Assembly: GCA_014529385.2 (NCBI GenBank)
Contig: CM043955.1
Span: 140,832,640 to 140,896,639, forward strand
From: Adiantum capillus-veneris
Lineage: Eukaryota; Streptophyta; Polypodiopsida; Polypodiales; Pteridaceae
Length of the DNA stretch: 64,000 nucleotides
Reading direction: 5' to 3'
The notes below the pieces were generated by a model that did no database searches, was not told the origin of the DNA, and worked only from the letters and a program-made list of their open reading frames with translations. Positions 11,123 through 21,149 of this stretch are shown here, in pieces. Position numbers and translations under genes: made by a program. Numbering within the stretch: position 1 is the first letter of the stretch; each line of letters begins with the position of its first letter.

Positions 11123-12037
11123 AAAAGTAAATAATATCGATTATTTACTTTTCTCAGTTTCTACACTTTTTAGGCTTGTTTTGCCAAATAATTACCTTGT
11201 TGTGGTCTCTGGACAAGTTTGGTTTGTTGAGTTTGATCAATATTTGTCCAAGTTATCAACTATTTAGTGTCCGCAGACTCTGATTCCAAGAATTTGGCTT
11301 AAGTCTCAAATTTGTGATCCAAATTTGATTTGTGGAGTCTATTTGATGTGCTTGACCTTGTGGTATACTTAGTTGTGCAAAATTTCTCAATTCTAGAGCA
11401 AATGTAAATAATCATGATTATTTACATCATTTTTTTAAATTTTTTTGGAAACTTTTTTTTTCAAAAGTAAATAATCGCGATTATTTAGGTTTGGTAATTT
11501 TTGGTCATCTAAGCATGTACACTTGTTTAACACATCAATATAAGCCTATGAGTCAAGTTTCACTAAATTTGAACAAGATTTACCAAGTCACACTCAAGTT
11601 CTCAACATTCAATACAGATTTCAGTTTTGGTCTGTTTTGTGATCCAAACTTCATGAGCCTTCACAAAAGATGTTTGCAATCATAAATAGAGTCTCTGGTA
11701 TCAATGTTGATCGGTTTTGAGCCAAAAGTTAATAATCACAATTATTAACTTTTGACCTAAAAGGAACAATTTTTTCAACTTTTTCCTTAGACATTCTTTT
11801 TATGATCTATTTTGAGCCTATGAATCAAGTTAAAACTTAATTTGAACAAGATTCATCAAGTCGGACTCAATTTCTCGACAATCAATATAGATTTCAGTTT
11901 TTACCAAGTTTTTAGCCTGTTTTGTGATCCAAACTCTATGAGCCTTCACAAAAGATGTTTGCAATCATGCATAGTCTCTTGTATCAACCTTGATCAATTT
12001 TGAGCCAAAAGTTAATAATTGCAATTATTAACTTTTG
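11123..12037 (-). repeat. Family 2 leader array with five long palindromes
   Basis: Inverted repeats lie at 11123-11152 (13-bp arms), 11403-11428 (perfect, 26 bp), 11468-11487 (perfect core, 20 bp), 11723-11754 (14-bp arms) and 12006-12037 (perfect, 32 bp). The arms are AAAGTAAATAAT or AAAGTTAATAAT with matching complements; centres vary (ATCG, CATG, CGCG, CACA, TTGCAA). The last two lie in a tandem unit of about 283 bp, sharing TGATCCAAACT-ATGAGCCTTCAC, AAAGATGTTTGCAATCAT and ATCAATTTTGAGCC. The spacings are 280, 62-65, 255-260 and 283 bp. It precedes the gag-like frame in the sense direction. Confidence 0.85.
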
Positions 12038-12082
12038 ACCTAAAATGAATAATTTTTTCAACTTTTTTCCTGAACAGTCTGT

Positions 12083-13433
12083 TTATGATCTAATTTCTTC
12101 TATGGAAGGGCGCGTTCCGATGTATCTACCTGCGGTGTATCCCAATCTTTTTGCACATTGAATATATGCATTCAAAACGTCACTGACATGTACATGCATC
12201 ATAAAGTGAGAATTTTTATGTTTACCACCTTCACCTGCCAGCCAACTAGCATGGACCTGTAATTTGAGCTTTCTCCCATGGACTCTTATTGACCTATAAA
12301 TACAAAACAATTAAAACCATACATATATAAATCTATGTTTTCATGTATATAACAAGAACCAAAAAATGATTGATATACCATTGTCTCAGTGCCTCCCCAA
12401 TGGGCAATCGGTTGTTCCCACCAATTAAACCATCTCTCTAAAGCCTTTTTATTATCCCCTATCACATATTTCACCCACCATTCTCATGTTGTGGAAGCTA
12501 TACGGGAGGCCTCATTTGTAGTCTTTGCGAAGCACCATTCTTCACACATTTCAATGAGATGCATTTGTCTATCTGTAGCAACATGTTTTTGTGTGTGTTT
12601 GTGTAGACTCTACTCCCAATAGAAAAGACACGAGCACTCCCTCCCCTCCATTACATTATGCCTCCATTGTTTGTTGGTTCATGCCCACACCTCTTCATAA
12701 CTGTGTTTGAATTTCTCCAAAACAAGATTTGTGTTTCTTTGTCTTCTTCTTTACATTCACATATTGCAATCACCTGCAGTGCTTGCATGATGTACACATA
12801 GAAAAAATAAGGTGTCATGTCAAAACATGTTATTTAACATATTTTTATAGATTCACTTACCCAGGAGCATAAACCAAGCAGGACATAGTTGCACTCCTTC
12901 AATCCGATGAGTATGATCAAAGTGCACCCAAGCACTACTCAAATCTCCTATCCCTCCTTGCCTCATTCTATTGACTAGTTCAACTCCAGAAGCAGGTCCA
13001 TTTGTGGACATTTTGAATACGTAAAATTTGGTGTTAGGCCCACCCTGGCCTGGAAAATGACTTCCATGAAAGAATGGAACAACACACCTTTTTTTAGCAA
13101 TAGTATATTGTCGTATCCATCACCGACAACTTGACCCTGTTTAGGTTTATTAATTCATGACACATGTAACACCCATAGAAACTGTGTCATCCATCTCATG
13201 TACTTCAATCAACGATGGGCATCTAAGTCCTTCCAATAGACTATCTCTCCACACGCCTCCAGCTCCTCTAATAGAGAAATTAACCCTTGATGGTATGTAG
13301 TGGTCTCCTCCTTTTGTTGCTGGGGGATATGTGTTCGAAACGTGAGCCGGGTAGGCACAGGCCTCTGGCTGTGAGAGGTATGAAAGAGAGAATAGCAGAC
13401 ACTGAAAGATCTAGTAATCACCATGATCATCAA
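12083..13433 (-). pseudogene. Unrecognised spliced gene relic
   Basis: Several minus-strand pieces look like coding exons. At 13433-13209 the peptide includes ISLLEELEACGEIVYWKD. At about 13080-12860 it reads FYVFKMSTNGPASGVELV, then WVHFDHTHRIEGVQLCPAWF, ending at a GT-like donor near 12860. After a TGCAG acceptor near 12775 the frame continues VIAICECKEEDKETQILFW to a TAA at about 12640. Further pieces are at 12474-12286 (ERWFNWWEQPIAHWGG) and 12310-12083 (CAKRLGYTAGRYIGTRPS). Frameshifts and stops occur between 13208 and 13090. I recognise no family. Codon use looks coding, so it may be a transposon-borne or decayed host gene. Confidence 0.35.
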
Positions 13434-13939
13434 TTAATTCAATAATGCTGTGAGTACAACTTAATCCTTAGCCAAGGTGGACTGTTAACAACACCGTCAC
13501 TTGAATCATCTGATAACTAGGAGTTTAAGCTCCCATTTTACAGGTTTAACCGAGTGGTTAACGACACCGAGACTTAACAAGATGTTTAATCAATCTCTAG
13601 CTGATGACGATGATGTTAATTCTCTCTTGCCGCTATATCTGGTTCAACTACCCTTGGATTCTGCAAGCTTTAAATCTGCTTCAATTTCCCTTGGATTACA
13701 CAAGCTTTGATTTTGTGTCAACTGCCCTTGGATTCTGCAAGCTTTAATTCTGCTCACTACCTCAATCATCATGCTTGAGTTATTGTCAAATATTTAGCAG
13801 CTTCTTGTTGTGTGTGCTTTGCACTGCCTAATTGCCACTCACAAGTTTTGACTTTCTCATGTTCTTTAATTACCATCTGAAGCTTTCAAAGCTCCCTTTT
13901 CTGCTCTTAATTGCTTTCCTTTCTTGCTCATCAAGGTCG

Positions 13940-13942
<3 letters not shown>
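13434..13942. other. Non-coding, with a short imperfect repeat
   Basis: The string CCCTTGGATT-TGCAAGCTTT occurs three times between 13650 and 13750, with intervening TCTGCT/CAATT sequence. No gene recognised. The segment ends at the (GA)n tract. Confidence 0.4.

Positions 13943-14030
<88 letters not shown>
13943..14030. repeat. (GA)n microsatellite, about 88 bp
   Basis: Pure GA dinucleotides. Open frames through this and other such tracts encode only Glu-Arg or Leu-Ser runs and are not genes. Confidence 0.98.
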
Positions 14031-14035
<5 letters not shown>

Positions 14036-14134
14036 AAAGATCCTCAAGAATCACCCCTCCCTTGCTTACCCTCTCTGATCCCTCCCCTCTATACTTAAGA
14101 GAGAGATATTGAGAGCTTCAGACTCCGAGCTTGG

Positions 14135-14137
<3 letters not shown>

Positions 14138-14207
<70 letters not shown>

Positions 14208-14210
14208 GAG
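14138..14210. repeat. (GA)n microsatellite, about 73 bp
   Basis: GA dinucleotides with one G interruption near 14197. It lies 107 bp from the end of the previous tract, with GAGAGAGA remnants between, so the two may derive from one longer purine block. Confidence 0.97.
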
Positions 14211-14295
14211 TGTGTCTTCCGTTAGCTTCCCCCACTTTACCTCCTTGTCCTCCCCCTTTTTTATTATCTTCCTCCTGCTTGAATACCCGTCCTCC

Positions 14296-14490
14296 CTTTG
14301 TCTCTTTGCTTGTGTCTGAGAGCAAGGGAAAGAGAGGGAGATCGAGTCCTTCTTCTCCTTCCCTAAGTTGGTTTCTTTCTCCTCACTTCTCCCTTTGTCT
14401 CTTTGCTTGTGTCTGAGATCAAGGGAAAGAGAGGGAGATCGAGTCCTTCTTCTCCTTCCCTAAGTTGGTTTCTTTCTCCTCACTTCTCCC
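14296..14490 (+). repeat. Two tandem copies of a 97-bp unit
   Basis: The unit starting CTTTGTCTCTTTGCTTGTGT at 14296 restarts at 14393 and is nearly identical (AGAGCAAGG versus AGATCAAGG). High identity implies recent duplication. The sequence is pyrimidine/purine-rich and sits among CT/GA-rich DNA. Confidence 0.95.
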
Positions 14491-15115
14491 TTACTTAGTC
14501 GAGGAAAACAGAGAGGATAGTCGAGAGGGATAAAGAGAGAGTGAAGGAGATGCCCTCGTGCTCAACCCCTCCTCGCTTCCTCTTCTTCATGCAACAGCTC
14601 TGAGATCCTCTCTTTCTCTTTGTGGTCAAGAGCAAGAGAGAAAGAGCTAGATGTTTCCCTCCTTTCCCTTGCTTCATCTCCCGCTTCCCTTCTTCTTCAT
14701 GTTCCTTCACTCCCTTTTCATGCTCCAAAAAACCCCTCGTATTAATAGCCTCCCCCTCTCTTAGCACAACGGCGCCGTTGTTGCTAGGGAGCATAAGAAA
14801 CGTCCCCTGATAATGTGGCAGCGGGAAAAGTGCTCAAATTGAAACTCGACGGGAGGAGGGCCGAAATTGTGCGCACCGACGAGCTGGAGCTTTTTCATTC
14901 TTGGTCGGCGTCAACCAACACCTGCTCTCGTGAGCGTGTTCATCTCTCTCTCTTTCTCCCGTGCCCCTCGCTGCTAAACGCCATGGCTCCCCCTTTTCTT
15001 TCTTTGGTTCACACCCTTTTACACTTTAGGGTGGCCATAACCCCTTGGGCGGCCTCGGCCACTCGTTGACTCAATATGGGCGGCCACTTTAACTTCAATT
15101 AGGCACCACATTTAG
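14491..15115. other. CT-rich sequence, no gene recognised
   Basis: Mostly pyrimidine-rich up to 14800, then more balanced sequence with a stretch rich in CG dinucleotides (14770-15070). Frames here encode low-complexity peptides without recognisable domains. Confidence 0.4.
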
Positions 15116-15530
15116 TATACATCTCGGGAAAAGCATTGCCAAACACAACATTCGGTATTTTTCTAATGGAAATATTATCGTGAATTTTATTGCTCATATC
15201 AGCTTCTTAGTGCAATACGCCTTCAAGTTGCAAGCATAGGTGATTGCATTCACCGAAAAGCATTCCCTTGCACTCGGTGAAAATATCCCAGAGCTTCTTA
15301 CCACAGCCGTGTTGGGCATTCCTTGCAATCATCGCATTCCAAGAGACGACATTTTGTACACGAAGCTCTTCAAATACTTTATGTGCTTCCATATGGCACC
15401 ACATTTAGCATATTTAACTTCCAAAGCATGTGTGTCTCCATTAGCCATCTAGCATACAACTCAACTAAATCACTACCAAGCATGACATCGGTTTCCGGAA
15501 TTCCTTGGTTGAAGCTAAAAATTTCCTAGA
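15116..15530 (-). pseudogene. PPR (PLS-class) protein fragment
   Basis: Minus-strand peptides match pentatricopeptide-repeat units. The piece HKVFEELRVQNVVSWNAMI followed by AQHG is the classic repeat of plant PLS-class proteins. The upstream frame gives DVMLGSDLVELYA (usually L-V-D-M-Y-A) and the downstream frame NAITYACNLKAY and LAMLFPEMYTKCGA, i.e. the next repeat. Frameshifts lie between the pieces and a TAA/TGA cluster follows, so this is a broken remnant of about three repeats. In plants these proteins bind organellar RNA, often for C-to-U editing. No start codon or targeting peptide is present. Confidence 0.8.
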
Positions 15531-16137
15531 TGGCACACCGATCGAGCGGGCCAGACTAGTACGAAATTGATCCTCAGTGAATCTTTAACGACCAATATCT
15601 TGGTAACCGTAACTCTGATCACCGATCTGAAAATATTGACGCACTCCACAAAGTGAGCACTTTGGGCCCATGCATTCACTTCATTTCTGTCCCCTCAACT
15701 ACAGTTGCCCAATTCGGTACGGATCTGCAATTTACTCAAACTTCAAACTACCATAACTTTTTCATCGTAGCTCCAATCGACAAGCCATAAAGACAAGACA
15801 GTAGAGCACTTCAAGCATTGCAATTCAAGATCATAAGCTACCATCTATGCTCACTTCAAGAATACTCCTTTTTAGCATCATTAAGACATGTTGGCCCTTT
15901 TAAGCCACATCTGGCATACATTTACCGTAAAAATAGCTTGTTACCAAGCCCTGAACACCGATCATTAATCAGGTGAGCTTCAAATCAGCTCAACGTGCAT
16001 TTTCCTGGTTTATTTTTTAGCATTGTAGCGGAACTGCACGACAACGTGTTAGTACTTGCTAACTAGAAGTTACATGAGAATGATTTGAGCTAGCTAGCTA
16101 ATATGACTACTACATAAACAACAGAGACTACTTACAA
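15531..16137. other. No recognised gene
   Basis: Mixed-composition sequence without a convincing frame on either strand. No SSR or repeat matching the rest of the window was noticed. Confidence 0.35.
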
Positions 16138-16212
16138 ACACATAGAGGAAGGTGCCAAATCCCCCATTGCCAAGATGAGATATACCCCTCGGATCGAGGT
16201 GACTCCTTGTTT
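16138..16212 (-). pseudogene. Possible protein-kinase glycine-loop exon scrap
   Basis: The minus strand reads SHLDPRGISHLGNGGFGTFL. L-G-x-G-G-F-G-T fits the nucleotide-binding loop of receptor-like kinases. The reading frame ends at a GT-containing sequence and no further kinase motif (VAIK, HRD, DFG) was found. The match is short and could be chance. Confidence 0.3.
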
Positions 16213-16875
16213 CATCTCTTTGCTATTTGAATCTGGTTTCCCGAATTTTCTCCTTATCTCTAATCTGCTACCAAGCCTTGTGCAAATGGTAGCTAGGCTT
16301 TGGCAAGCCTAGCTTGAAACATTGATGAGCACGATCTCAATAATGTTTTACGGTGTCCTGTGCCACACCTTTGATCCACCTCCCAGGCACCTCATGTTAA
16401 CCCGGTGACGACTGGTACTCACAAAGGATGGTCTTGAGTCTTGACTATATAATTTATCTTATTTTTGTCCTGTAGTGGACAAGGAAGCATGATGGAGGAG
16501 CTAAATTGAAGCTCCACAAGCTAACAAATCCGTTGTCGCATCTCACTGCGACCTACATCCATGTCGGGCTGCCCATCTTCCCATATGCGAAAGATCTTGG
16601 AGGCATTGTTCTTATGTGCCCCCCAAGGTGTACAAGATGTACCTAGTGGCGTGCCCACATCCAATGGTGTAAATGAGCGAGATGGGGTTGAAGCATCTAT
16701 AGAGCCTACCCCACAATAGCCCCCATCTCAACAACCGACCAGGAGTATCTCCTGACTAAGACAAGTGGATTGTCGATGGACTCGCTGATTTGTATCCCCT
16801 GGCTGCTGAGGTGGTCCTGGCCATGGATCTTGTACCCATAGGTGTCATACCCACAGGTGTCTGCCCATAGGTCAC
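16213..16875. other. No recognised gene; upstream flank of the copia element
   Basis: No gag or LTR ends were identified here although the copia protease/pre-integrase region starts just downstream. The 5' half of that element is therefore missing or too diverged to see. Confidence 0.4.
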
Positions 16876-17178
16876 AGGCCACGAGTGTCGTACCCTCTGG
16901 TGTCAAATTGGCATTGGTGATGTGAAACTTCAGATGCATAATGGCACTACTTTTGTGTTGCAGAATGTCAGACATGTGCCCAAGCTAACAAAGAGCTTGC
17001 TTTCTATAGGGTAATTGGATGATCATGGCTACACTACAATTTCTGGTAATCTTTCTTGGATGAGTCGCAAGAACAATTTTATCATGATGAAAGGTCATAA
17101 AAATGGATCCCTATACTCTATGTTTGTTTCAAGTGTCGAGGAACACTCTATCTATGTTTCCGAACTGTCATCTAAGAG

Positions 17179-17910
17179 GTGTGGCATAGACAGCTAGGGC
17201 ATATTAGCCAAAAGGGAATGAAAACACTTCAGAATTTTGGCTACTTACATGTGTTAGATTACAGGGACTTTTCATTGTGTGAGCATTGTCTATATGGAAA
17301 ACAGACTAGGTTGACATCTTCGCCATTAAACAAGAAACTAGGAGAACCCCTAGATTTAGTGCACAGTGATTTGTGTGGTCCAATGCCACATAAAACTCTA
17401 GGGGGGGCAAACTACTTTATCACGTTCATAGATGATTCTACCAGAAAGGTGTGGGTGTATGTCCTTAAGCGTAAGGAAGATGTCTTTTCTACATTCCAAA
17501 AATTCCTCGCCATGCTTGAGAACCAATCAGGAAAAAAGCTCAAAGCTTTTCGCACGAACAATGGTGGAGAATACGTCTCCACGGAGTTCAAGGATTTTTG
17601 CAATAGAAGAGGCATTTGTCGATAGTTTACTGCTCCATACACACCTATACAGAATGGAGAGCTAAAAGAATGAATTGCACAATTCAAGAGTGACTTATCT
17701 CTATGATGTCTATGGTGAAGCTTACTCTGAAGTTTTGGGGGGAAGCTGTTCTGACAGCAGTGCACATCATCAACACGTCACCTAGTTCTCCTTTGCATTT
17801 CAAAATTCCAGAGGAGTTGTGGACCGGGAAAACACCAAGCTATGAGCATTACGTGTATTTGGATGTGAGGCATATGCACATGTGCCCAAAGAACTTCATC
17901 ACAAGTTAGA
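17179..17910 (+). pseudogene. Copia pre-integrase and integrase
   Basis: Frame 17179-17625 starts with the GAG-pre-integrase motif WHRQLGHISQKGMK and CEHCLYGKQ (zinc finger), then LDLVHSDLCGPM and FITFIDDSTRKVWVY with the two catalytic aspartates of the rve core. The frame stops just before FTAPYTPIQNGE, which carries the catalytic glutamate in another frame. Frame 17703-17909 continues with KFWGEAVLTAVHIINTSPSS and ELWTGKTPSYEH, the conserved end. The region was once a complete integrase and is now broken at two or more sites. Confidence 0.92.
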
Positions 17911-18032
17911 TCGTAGGTCACACAGATGCATTTTTATTGGTTATGGTGCAAATGGAGAGATGGGCTATCGTCTCTGGCACCTAGAATCCAACAAAGTCAT
18001 TCTAGCTCACACATAATTTCCAATGAATAAAA

Positions 18033-18254
18033 ATGCACAAGAATCCCATTAAAGAATTTGAGTACAGACGCGTTCGTTTTGAGGATGTAGCCTCCGAACC
18101 AACTCACTTTAGTAGTGTTGCACCTAATCCTCAAGTGCAAGATACTATTGTTGCTCTGGAGAGAGCAGAGTCTATCAGTCAGGCACTAAGACGCTCTATA
18201 AGAGTATCACGTGCACCCGAGTGGTTTAAGTCGGGTCCCAGGGAGGTCACCTAA
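18033..18254 (+). pseudogene. Copia integrase-RT linker
   Basis: The 73-codon frame encodes RRSIRVSRAPEWFKSG, typical of the poorly conserved linker between integrase and RT in copia polyproteins (R-R-S-x-R-x-x-x-x-P). The frame ends in a stop inside the inserted repeat R1. Confidence 0.75.
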
Positions 18255-18477
18255 GAAAAATGTAACCTATCACGTGAGTTCAACAGAAGGGTATTTAAAG
18301 TTCTTGAAACTTACATAAATATATATACAAAAGAACATTATTTTTTCAAATTTGAAAAAAACTTATAGATTATAAAAGAAAAGGGTACATTATATTCCTA
18401 ACAAAATTCACAGATAAGGGGTTTTACAAACATGTCTTGAATGCACGTGATATGGCAATTTTACACATAGTGAACCC
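18240..18477 (+). repeat. Repeat R1, copy 1 (about 237 bp)
   Basis: This block begins near TCACCTAA-AAAAATGTAA and ends at ACACATAGTGAACCC. It recurs at 25218-25454 with few differences. It contains TTTCAAATTTGAAAAAAACTT (self-complementary in part) and a TATATATACA run. Here it splits a copia reading frame, which resumes at about 18525 with the codons for P-A-T-x-x-x-x. It has no coding capacity. It could be a SINE/MITE-like insertion or an LTR piece moved by gene conversion. Confidence 0.85.
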
Positions 18478-18524
18478 CTCGAGAACCGGGTATACATGAC
18501 ATTTTGGTCACTGACATTGGAGAG

Positions 18525-19210
18525 TAAACCTGCTACAAAGAAGTTTTACAAATGGACGATAGCGTTAAGTGGTAGCAGGCTATGCAATCAGAATACAATT
18601 TGATTGTGGCTAATGAGACATGGGATTTGGTTGCATTACCCAAAGGCAAAAATGCTTTATCTTGCGAGTGGGTATACAAGAAGAAGTATACAGCGGGAGA
18701 TCAGGAGCCTAGGTACAAGGCTTGTCTAGTTGCCAATGGTTTCAAGCAGCAAAAAGGTGTGGATTCTGATGATATTTTCTCTCCAGTAGTCAAGATGACT
18801 ACACTTCGCACTGTGCTTGGCTCGGTTGCTATCCAGGCATGGAACTTGTCCAAATGGACGTGAACACAACTTTTCTTCACAGGGATCTAGATGAAGATGT
18901 CTACATGAAACAACCAGAGGGCTTCGTATGTGAAACCCAAAAGCCAATGAGGGTAGAATTGTTTTGTAGACTTAAAAAGACACTCTATGGCCTCAAGCAA
19001 GGTTCAAGGCAATGGTATCAAAAATTCAACAAATTCATGCAGTCTCAGGGTTACATAAGAAGTCAAGAGGATCACTGCTTATACACAAAAAGATTGAACG
19101 ATGGTTCTTTAATCATCTTGATCTTGTATGTAGATGATATGCTTATCGCAGGCAAATCAATTGATGAGATCAATCAGTTGAAAAAGATGCTAAGCACTCA
19201 GTTTACGCGG
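18525..19210 (+). pseudogene. Copia reverse transcriptase, N-terminal two thirds
   Basis: Frame 18582-18863 gives NETWDLVALPKGK, WVYKKKY, YKACLVANGFKQQKGVD and FSPVVKMTTLRTVL, the RT start in copia elements. Frame 18839-19210 gives VQMDVNTTFLHRDLDEDVYM (with the catalytic Asp), LKKTLYGLKQGSRQWY and LILYVDDMLIAG, the YVDD catalytic box. A frameshift lies at about 18850 (WNLSKWT versus MELVQMDV). Coding similarity stops at about 19210. The palm residues are intact but the enzyme lacks its C-terminal part and RNase H. Confidence 0.95.
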
Positions 19211-19259
19211 GCCTCGCGTTGTTGTGATCTATATGATGAGCCCGTCGCAGCTTGATCGC

Positions 19260-20358
19260 TCTTCTCTTGAATTGCCCATTCCCACTCCGCGTCTGGCATG
19301 TTGCCACCGCAGTAACTCCTGTCTGGATCTCTGACCTAGTTGGCTGCTGCGCGCCGCACACTGGACTGCTTGTTTTTTAGAAATGTCTTTATGTAGTCCT
19401 CCAACCATTGTTGTGAAAAACGTTGATTGGGGGCATTTGGAAATATAGCTAACAGAGCGTCCTCAATGTACCATGCATGATCGGGCAGTTGGTCTCTAAA
19501 CTTTATAAAACAATTCTTATACGTTGAATGTATAAGAATTTGTATATGGCATCGAAATGCCCTGCCCTGTGCTGTGCCGAAATCAACCTCCCCGCCATAT
19601 TTAACCCTGCAGTAGCTCCCATGCGTGTTTGACACGAGTGCGTCAGTATCCTCGTCTTTGCGTTAGGGACGGCACGCTCTAAAAGTGGGGACTCTGTTTC
19701 GCCACTACCAAAACATGCGAAACCACAAGATCTGCCGCCGCTTCGTCTCTCACGGCGCTCGCTGCCCTAAGACGAGCATCGACGCGCGCTGCCAGAGGAA
19801 GTCCGTCGACAATGTTCTGGCAAAGCCAGAGTGGAATGGAGTGGCGCAGGACCCTGTGATGCCATGGGAGTAGGACCCTGCGATGGAATAGGAGTAGGAC
19901 GAATGTAAGGGAGAGTAGAGGGAGGTGCCATCGGTGCGAGGCTCTGTAGGTAAGGAGTCCCTCCCTGACTCTCCCATGGTGTAGTCTGCAGAGAAATGCT
20001 GTAGGTCGCAAGCTGCTGTGGAGTGTAGCGGCCAAACAAATCCTCCGTCGAACGGAGGTACTACTCTCGTAACGAGATAGCCCACTGTAAGTCAAGATCT
20101 ACGATCAGTGCAGGAATCTGAGAAGGGTAGGTGTAGGATGGCCATGCCTGCAAATAACAAAAAAAAAAAACTATGACACTCATGGTTTATGGTTAACTAC
20201 GTAGAAACAATATTTATTTCTTTGCTTGTTCTCACCGACTCAAGACTCGAGTCCACTGGAGGCGATGTCCACCCCCGGTGGGAGCCCACCTGAGATGTGA
20301 ACCAACCAAAAGAAGAGCCAGCTGGATGCTCCTCACCAGTCGGTCTGTCGTCAGACAT
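19260..20358 (-). pseudogene. Proline-rich spliced gene relic, possibly TnpA-like
   Basis: On the minus strand an ATG at 20358 starts MSDDRPTGEEHPAGSSFGWF; the exon ends at a GTGAGA donor (exon end 20236, 41 codons). After an intron ending in TTTGCAG the frame resumes at 20147 in phase 0 with AWPSYTYPSQIPAL. A TAG interrupts it at 20063-20061, then a Pro/Ser/Thr-rich stretch (PTPIPSQGPTPMASQGPAP) runs to a stop at 19767. Farther on, 19635-19336 encodes WYIEDALLAIFPNAP and QWLEDYIKTFLKNK. I do not recognise the family. The P/T-rich N terminus and split structure resemble the CACTA TnpA-like gene at 61142-62458, so a transposon origin is a reasonable guess. Confidence 0.4.
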
Positions 20359-20670
20359 TTACATACAAAGAGCAATATAGGATTAAGCTTTCCACCCTAC
20401 TCACTAATCTAAATATACGTACACAAGTATATTACCACACAAACACGTAGATGCATATACATACTAGTAGACCAAAGTAGAGGCTAGTAGTGTCAAAGGT
20501 CAACTGTACCTCTTTAGATATCATCGCAGTCTCAACCGTGGTAAAACCAAAGGTACGTTGCGGGAATCCATGCATAGTGGATCAATGACCGCAACGCCAC
20601 GATTAAAAAAGAACTATACCCAAGAGGAAGCGTCTAACCTTCGGATGCTATGCTCCCGTACTTAGTGCCT
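20359..20670. other. No gene recognised
   Basis: AT-rich sequence upstream of the preceding relic (minus sense). No clear promoter element. Confidence 0.35.
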
Positions 20671-21128
20671 ACATACACGCATAAACAGATATATATGTAC
20701 ACACATATATATGTTAAGGTTGTAGATGTACCCATCGTTTTGTGTTGGTTGCACCTAAATTCAACATCTAAGTGATCAATTGATTGTAACATTACAATTC
20801 TAATGTAATGCAATAAGTAATTCTATTTCTCTCACTCTATCTCTCTCTCTCCATCCCAGAGTCATGTCTGCGCCTCCATGTAAAGCAAGCACTCTTAGAG
20901 ATGAGAAGCCAAACATGGACGACATTTTCTGCCGAGGCATGGAGGTCTCGGCTAAGGTCAGGGTGGCTTTGGACTTGGGCACCACTTTTTCAGGCTTCGC
21001 GTACATACATGCATAAACAGAATGTTCACACATATATATGTTAAGGTTGTAAATGTAGCCATCGTTTTGTGTTGGCTGCACCTAAATTCAACGTCTAAGT
21101 GATCATTTGATCGTAACATTACAATTCT
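20671..21128 (+). repeat. 130-bp direct repeats bracketing about 190 bp
   Basis: Sequence at about 20671-20802 (ATACACGCATAAACAG, ATATATGTTAAGGTTGTA, ATCGTTTTGTGTTGG, AACATTACAATTCT) recurs at about 20999-21126 with about 90 percent identity. The bracketed segment holds the HSPA12-like exon. Confidence 0.9.
20864..21016 (+). pseudogene. HSP70/HSPA12-like N-terminal exon fragment
   Basis: The 50-codon frame from ATG 20864 to TAA 21014-21016 ends in VRVALDLGTTFSGFAYIHA. D-L-G-T-T-x-S-G is the phosphate-1 loop of the actin/HSP70 ATPase fold; S-G-F-A-Y after it is typical of the HSPA12 group rather than classical HSP70 (usually N-S-C-V/A). The frame ends within the downstream direct repeat, so only a first-exon-like piece is present. 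None of the other ATPase motifs was found nearby. It is probably a gene fragment moved here within a transposon. HSPA12 assignment rests on one motif. Confidence 0.55.
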
Positions 21129-21149
21129 CTCCAAGAGGATATATATATA

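Larger units (their letters stand above)
16876..19210 (+). mobile_element. Degenerate Ty1/copia element, both ends missing
   Basis: Plus-strand order is protease end and pre-integrase (16876-17250), integrase (17179-17910), linker (18033-18254) and reverse transcriptase (18525-19210). Integrase before RT is the copia order. The 5' part (gag, most of protease) and the 3' part (RNase H, LTR) are absent; the RT stops abruptly at about 19210. A 237-bp repeat (R1) interrupts the linker-RT junction. Multiple stops and frameshifts are present. Confidence 0.92.

Noticed and set aside
13832-14325. Open frames encoding Glu-Arg or Leu-Ser runs (also at 28367, 29000, 38904, 44600, 52300, 54880)
   Set aside because: They are translations of (GA)n and (CT)n microsatellites; any dinucleotide repeat is open in all frames.
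15240-15529. Plus-strand open frames over the PPR relic
   Set aside because: They are the antisense of a clear PPR similarity and show no motif of their own.
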